The notes under the pieces: generated by a model
What the model saw: only the letters and a program-made list of their open reading frames with translations
Told to the model about the DNA's origin: nothing
Databases searched by the model: none
Translations under genes and position numbers: made by a program
Assembly (NCBI GenBank): GCA_025963425.1
Contig: JAOPUQ010000164.1
Coordinates: 1-17,402 of the forward strand
Direction: 5' to 3'
Length of the DNA stretch: 17,402 nt
Source: Modestobacter sp.
GTDB lineage: Bacteria; Actinomycetota; Actinomycetes; Mycobacteriales; Geodermatophilaceae
Shown: positions 14,433-17,402 of the stretch, piece by piece
How positions within the stretch are numbered: the first letter of the stretch is position 1
Layout: each line of letters starts with the position of its first letter

Positions 14433-15613
14433 CCACCACCGGACGGCTGCGGGAGGCCGTGATCGTCGACGTCCGCCGGACGCCGATCGGACGGGCCCAC
14501 CGGGGTTCGCTGGCCGGTGTCCGGCCGGACGATCTGGCCGCCGGCGTGGTGCGCGCGCTGCTCGCCGAGCACCCGGCAGTCGACCCGGCGGAGGTGGACG
14601 ACGTCATCGTCGGCTGTGGCTTCCCATGGGGCGAGCAGGGCTACAACGTGGGCCGCAGCATCGCCCTGCTCGCCGGCCTGCCGCACAGCGTGCCCGCGCA
14701 GACGCTGACCCGGCTGTGCGCGTCGTCGCTCCAGGCGTTGCGTGCCGCGCAGCACGCGATCGCCGTCGGTGAGGCCGACACCGTCATCGCCGTCGGGGTC
14801 GAGTCGGTCTCCCGGGTGGGCCGGGGTCTGGACCTCGCACCGCCGCACCCCCGGTTGGACCCCGAAGCCCCCGGCGAGACCGTCGGCGCGGTGTTCATGC
14901 CGATGGGGCTGACCGCGGAGCTGGTGGCCGACGACCACGGCGTCACCCGCGCCGACATGGACGCGTTCGCCCAGCGCTCGCAGGACCGCGCCGTTGCGGC
15001 ACGCGCGAGCGGGTTCAGCGCCCGCGAGATCGTCCCGGTGACCTCCGCCTCCGGGGAGGTCTGCACGCAGGACGAGTCGCCCCGGGCGGGCTCGACCCTG
15101 GAGGCCCTGGCCGCGCTCCCGCCGATCTTCCGTGACGGCGGCCGGGTCACGGCTGGGAACTCCTGTCCGCTCAACGACGGAGCCGCCGCGGCGCTGGTCG
15201 TCGAGGCAGGACGGGCGCGCGACCTCGGGCTGGTTCCCCGGGCCCGCATCCTGTCCTCGGCGGTCGGCGCCGTGGACCCCTCGCGGATGGGCCTGGGTCC
15301 GGTGGAGCCGATCCGGGTCGCGCTCGGCCGGGCCGGCCTGAGCATCGACAACGTCGACGTCTTCGAACTCAACGAGGCGTTCGCGGCCCAGGTGCTCCCG
15401 GTGTGCCGCCAGGTCGGGATCGACCCGTTCGACTACCGGGTGAACCCCTACGGCGGTGGCATCGCGCTCGGCCATCCGTTCGGCATGACCGGCCTGCGCA
15501 TCATGTCGACCCTGCTCAACGGACTCGCCGAGCGGGACGCCACGATCGGCATCGAATCGATGTGCGTCGGTGGCGGACAAGGTCAGGCGATGGTCGTCGA
15601 GCGGCTCTCATGA
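14429..15613 (+). CDS. Acetyl-CoA acyltransferase (FadA/classical thiolase)
   Basis: A 394-residue classical thiolase, the usual length. It starts LREAVIVDVRRTPIGRAHRG. All catalytic elements are present: nucleophile Cys97 in TRLCASSLQA, NEAFA, His349 in GGGIALGHPFGMTG and the acid/base Cys379 in SMCVGGGQG. It would cleave a 3-ketoacyl-CoA to acetyl-CoA (or succinyl-CoA, as for 3-oxoadipyl-CoA thiolases) plus a shortened CoA ester. The frame is open upstream to 13535 but that part is a shadow of the preceding genes; ATG 14429 in an ATGA overlap is the start. It ends in another ATGA overlap with the MFS gene. Together with the SCP-x-type enzyme it implies two separate thiolytic steps. Confidence 0.94.
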   Translation: MTTTGRLREAVIVDVRRTPIGRAHRGSLAGVRPDDLAAGVVRALLAEHPAVDPAEVDDVIVGCGFPWGEQGYNVGRSIALLAGLPHSVPAQTLTRLCASSLQALRAAQHAIAVGEADTVIAVGVESVSRVGRGLDLAPPHPRLDPEAPGETVGAVFMPMGLTAELVADDHGVTRADMDAFAQRSQDRAVAARASGFSAREIVPVTSASGEVCTQDESPRAGSTLEALAALPPIFRDGGRVTAGNSCPLNDGAAAALVVEAGRARDLGLVPRARILSSAVGAVDPSRMGLGPVEPIRVALGRAGLSIDNVDVFELNEAFAAQVLPVCRQVGIDPFDYRVNPYGGGIALGHPFGMTGLRIMSTLLNGLAERDATIGIESMCVGGGQGQAMVVERLS

Positions 15614-16848
15614 GACGGGCGGCGATGGGCGCCGCACATCGTCCGCTCCCACTGACCGGCCCGCGCACCGGCGCGGTGCTCGTGGCGATCGTGCTGGTCG
15701 CCCTCAATCTCCGGGGCGTGCTCTCCGCGACAGCCCCCGTGCTGCCCCAGGTCACGCACGATCTCGGGTTGTCCGAGGTCATGGCCGGCCTGCTCACGAC
15801 GGTTCCGGTCCTGTGCTTCGCCCTGTTCGCGCCGCCGGCGGCGGCCCTGGTCCGCCTGTTCGGGGCGCACCGCGCGGTGCTGCTGGCGCTGGCGGGGGTC
15901 GCACTGACCACAGCGCTGCGACCGATCGGCGGCGCCACGCTGCTCCTGGCCGGGACGCTGCTGGTCGGCGTCTGCCTGACCATCGGCAATGTGGCGGTCC
16001 CGGTGCTGATCAAGCGTGACGTGCCCACGCGGGTCGGACTGGCGACCGGACTGTTCACCGCGGGCATGTGCCTCGGTGCGGCGCTGACCGCCGGGTTGAC
16101 GGAGCCGCTGGCCGGGCGACTCGGCTGGCGGTCCGCCCTGGCCCTGTGGTCAGTGCTCGCCGTCCTCGCCCTCGTCGCCTGGTACCTGGGCACCCGGGGC
16201 GGTCCGCGGGGCGGGCCCGCCGTCCTGTCCGGCCACCAGCTCCCCGGGCAGGACCGCCGACGGAGCGTCTGGGGGCAGCCGCGGGCGTGGACCCTGGCCG
16301 CTTTCCTGGCCGTCCAGTCCTGCACCTACTTCTCGCTGACCGCCTGGCTCCCCACGCTGCTCGTCGACACGGCCGGCGTCTCGCTCCACACCGGCGGTGT
16401 CGCCATGTCGATCTTCCAGCTGCTCGGTATCGCCGGCACGCTGCTCGTGCCGGTCCTGGTGGGGCGGTGTCGCGACCAGGTACCGGTGGCCCTCGGCGTC
16501 TGTCTGATGTGGGGGGTGACGGTTGCCGGGCTGTTGCTCGTGCCGTCGCTGTGGCCGTTGTGGACCGTCATCGGCGGCTTCAGCCACGGTGGGGGCATCT
16601 CCCTGGCGTTCACCCTGGTGGCGCTGCGCGCCGCCGACGCCGATGTGGCCGCGTCACTGTCCGGGATGGTCCAGTTCGTGGGCTACGGCCTCGGCGCGAC
16701 GGCTCCGGTCGTGATCGGTGCCCTGTACGGCGCCACCGGATCGTGGACCGTTCCGCTGTCACTGCTGCTCGTCGCGATCGCCGGCATGGCCGCGGCGGGC
16801 ATGGCGGGGGGCCGGGACGTGCCGGTGACGGCGCTCTCCCGCCCGTAG
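15610..16848 (+). CDS. MFS transporter, CynX/NimT family
   Basis: A 412-residue, about 12-helix major facilitator protein. NLRGVLSATAPVLPQVTHDL and the following LGLSEVMAGLLTTVPVLCFA are close to the CynX (cyanate permease) pattern, in which a first helix is followed by LLTTLPVLCFG. The MFS inter-domain loop (GGPRGGPAVLSGHQ and onward, about residues 195-225) separates two six-helix halves. The frame is open upstream to 15403 but the ATGA overlap with the thiolase fixes ATG 15610. CynX-type proteins are poorly characterised beyond cyanate and nitroimidazole resistance. Here it could import the substrate with lower affinity than the ABC system or export a surplus product. Last gene of the operon; only weak hairpins follow (5-bp stem at 16840-16852, 6-bp stem at 16890-16907). 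Confidence 0.9.
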   Translation: MRRAAMGAAHRPLPLTGPRTGAVLVAIVLVALNLRGVLSATAPVLPQVTHDLGLSEVMAGLLTTVPVLCFALFAPPAAALVRLFGAHRAVLLALAGVALTTALRPIGGATLLLAGTLLVGVCLTIGNVAVPVLIKRDVPTRVGLATGLFTAGMCLGAALTAGLTEPLAGRLGWRSALALWSVLAVLALVAWYLGTRGGPRGGPAVLSGHQLPGQDRRRSVWGQPRAWTLAAFLAVQSCTYFSLTAWLPTLLVDTAGVSLHTGGVAMSIFQLLGIAGTLLVPVLVGRCRDQVPVALGVCLMWGVTVAGLLLVPSLWPLWTVIGGFSHGGGISLAFTLVALRAADADVAASLSGMVQFVGYGLGATAPVVIGALYGATGSWTVPLSLLLVAIAGMAAAGMAGGRDVPVTALSRP

Positions 16849-16910
16849 GGCGACGTCGCACCGGGAGGCGCGCCAGGGCGGGCTCCGTCACCGCCGGCGA
16901 GGGCGGTCAC

Positions 16911-16916
16911 TACTGT
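16911..16916 (+). promoter_or_regulatory. Possible -10 box of a leaderless transcript
   Basis: TACTGT (TANNNT) ends 6 nt before a GTG at 16923, the spacing expected for a leaderless actinobacterial message starting at that codon. No clear -35 is seen. It would drive the potassium channel gene. Confidence 0.4.
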
Positions 16917-16922
16917 CCGGCC

Positions 16923-16967
16923 GTGACCAACGACCGGCCCGTGCGCGAGGGTGACGGCGGATGCTGA
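16923..16967 (+). CDS. Possible 14-codon leaderless leader ORF
   Basis: GTG at 16923 opens a 14-codon frame encoding a peptide ending VREGDGGC, with TGA at 16965-16967. Its end overlaps the channel ATG at 16961 by 7 nt, so ribosomes finishing it could re-initiate on the channel gene. The peptide resembles no family that I know and may simply be part of the 5' region. Confidence 0.25.
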   Translation: MTNDRPVREGDGGC

Positions 16968-17402
16968 GCGACCACGGCGGCGTGCACCTCGCACACACCG
17001 AGGAGTCCTCCACCCGGCAGGTCTGGCGGCGGGTCGTCATCGCCGCGCTCGTGCTCGTGGTCTGCGTGCTGGTCGTCTACACCGACCGCGACGGCTACGT
17101 GGACAACAACGGTGGCGAGATCAGCCTCCTGGACGCCACGTACTACGCGACGGTGAGCCTGTCGACGACCGGCTACGGCGACATCGTCCCGGTCACGCCC
17201 GGCGCCCGGCTGATCAACATCCTGCTGATCACCCCGCTGCGGATCATGTTTCTGCTCATCCTGATCGGGACCACACTCGAGGCGCTCACCGCGAGCTCCC
17301 GGGAGGAGTTCCGGATCCGACGCTGGAGGTCTCGCGTGCGCCAGCACGTCGTCGTGTGCGGCTACGGCACCAAGGGGCGCAGCGCCATCCGCGCCCTGCT
17401 GG
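16961..17402 (+). CDS. Potassium channel with RCK/TrkA-N domain, 3' end outside window
   Basis: The first 147 residues of a two-helix potassium channel (Ion_trans_2/Kch type). TM1 is about residues 25-40, the pore helix and filter are YYATVSLSTTGYGDIVPVT with TTGYGD at 69-74 (the standard K+ filter), and TM2 is about 84-104. A charged linker follows, and then the start of a Rossmann RCK domain, VVVCGYGTKG (130-139, GxGxxG), which normally binds a nucleotide or ion to gate the pore. The frame runs off the right edge. ATG 16961 has only weak GAGGG upstream. It is transcribed in the same direction as the catabolic operon but separated by 112 bp with its own promoter-like site, so I consider it unrelated. 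Confidence 0.88.
   Translation, partial: MLSDHGGVHLAHTEESSTRQVWRRVVIAALVLVVCVLVVYTDRDGYVDNNGGEISLLDATYYATVSLSTTGYGDIVPVTPGARLINILLITPLRIMFLLILIGTTLEALTASSREEFRIRRWRSRVRQHVVVCGYGTKGRSAIRALL

Overview
The window is about 17.4 kb of very GC-rich, densely coding DNA. Its codons strongly prefer G or C at the third position, GTG starts occur, stop and start codons overlap by 4 nt, and the substrate-binding lipoprotein, PaaX-type regulator and Liv-type transporter are of actinobacterial style. I infer an actinomycete, possibly of the Geodermatophilaceae or Pseudonocardiaceae type; the genus cannot be fixed from the sequence alone. No rRNA, tRNA, CRISPR array, insertion sequence or phage gene was seen.

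Layout. (1) 3-947 is the C-terminal part of an acyl-CoA synthetase (plus strand, cut by the left edge). (2) On the minus strand lie a PaaX-family regulator (1002-1853) and, upstream of it, a hotdog-fold acyl-CoA thioesterase (2132-2563). (3) Divergent from these, 2837-7578 is a complete branched-chain-amino-acid-type (Liv/HAAT) ABC importer: binding lipoprotein, two permeases and two ATPases. It ends in a perfect 16-bp hairpin. (4) After a 282-bp gap, 7861-16848 is one tight eight-gene catabolic operon: MaoC-type hydratase, alpha/beta-hydrolase-fold protein, SCP-x-type thiolase, FAD aromatic-type hydroxylase, benzoate-CoA-ligase-like acyl-CoA synthetase, crotonase-family hydratase/isomerase, FadA-type thiolase and a CynX-type MFS transporter. 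(5) From 16961 to the right edge is the start of an unrelated potassium channel with an RCK (TrkA-N) domain.

How it fits together (inference). The ABC importer, and perhaps the MFS protein, would move an organic acid. The ligase would make its CoA thioester and the flavin monooxygenase would hydroxylate it. Two hydratases and two thiolases would shorten the chain or opened ring to acetyl-, propionyl- or succinyl-CoA units, and the thioesterase would release trapped CoA esters. The PaaX protein would repress the set until a CoA-thioester intermediate appears. The substrate is unknown; a cyclic (aromatic or alicyclic) carboxylic acid is the best guess. No acyl-CoA dehydrogenase, 3-hydroxyacyl-CoA dehydrogenase or ring-cleavage dioxygenase is in the window, so the pathway is either completed elsewhere or unusual.

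Most notable signals: a shared 19-bp motif, consensus TGACANYCRANNTRRGTCA, found in the upstream region of all four putative regulated units (at 2066, 2580 in degenerate form, 2683 and 7767), and an alpha/beta-hydrolase in the operon whose catalytic serine is replaced by alanine.
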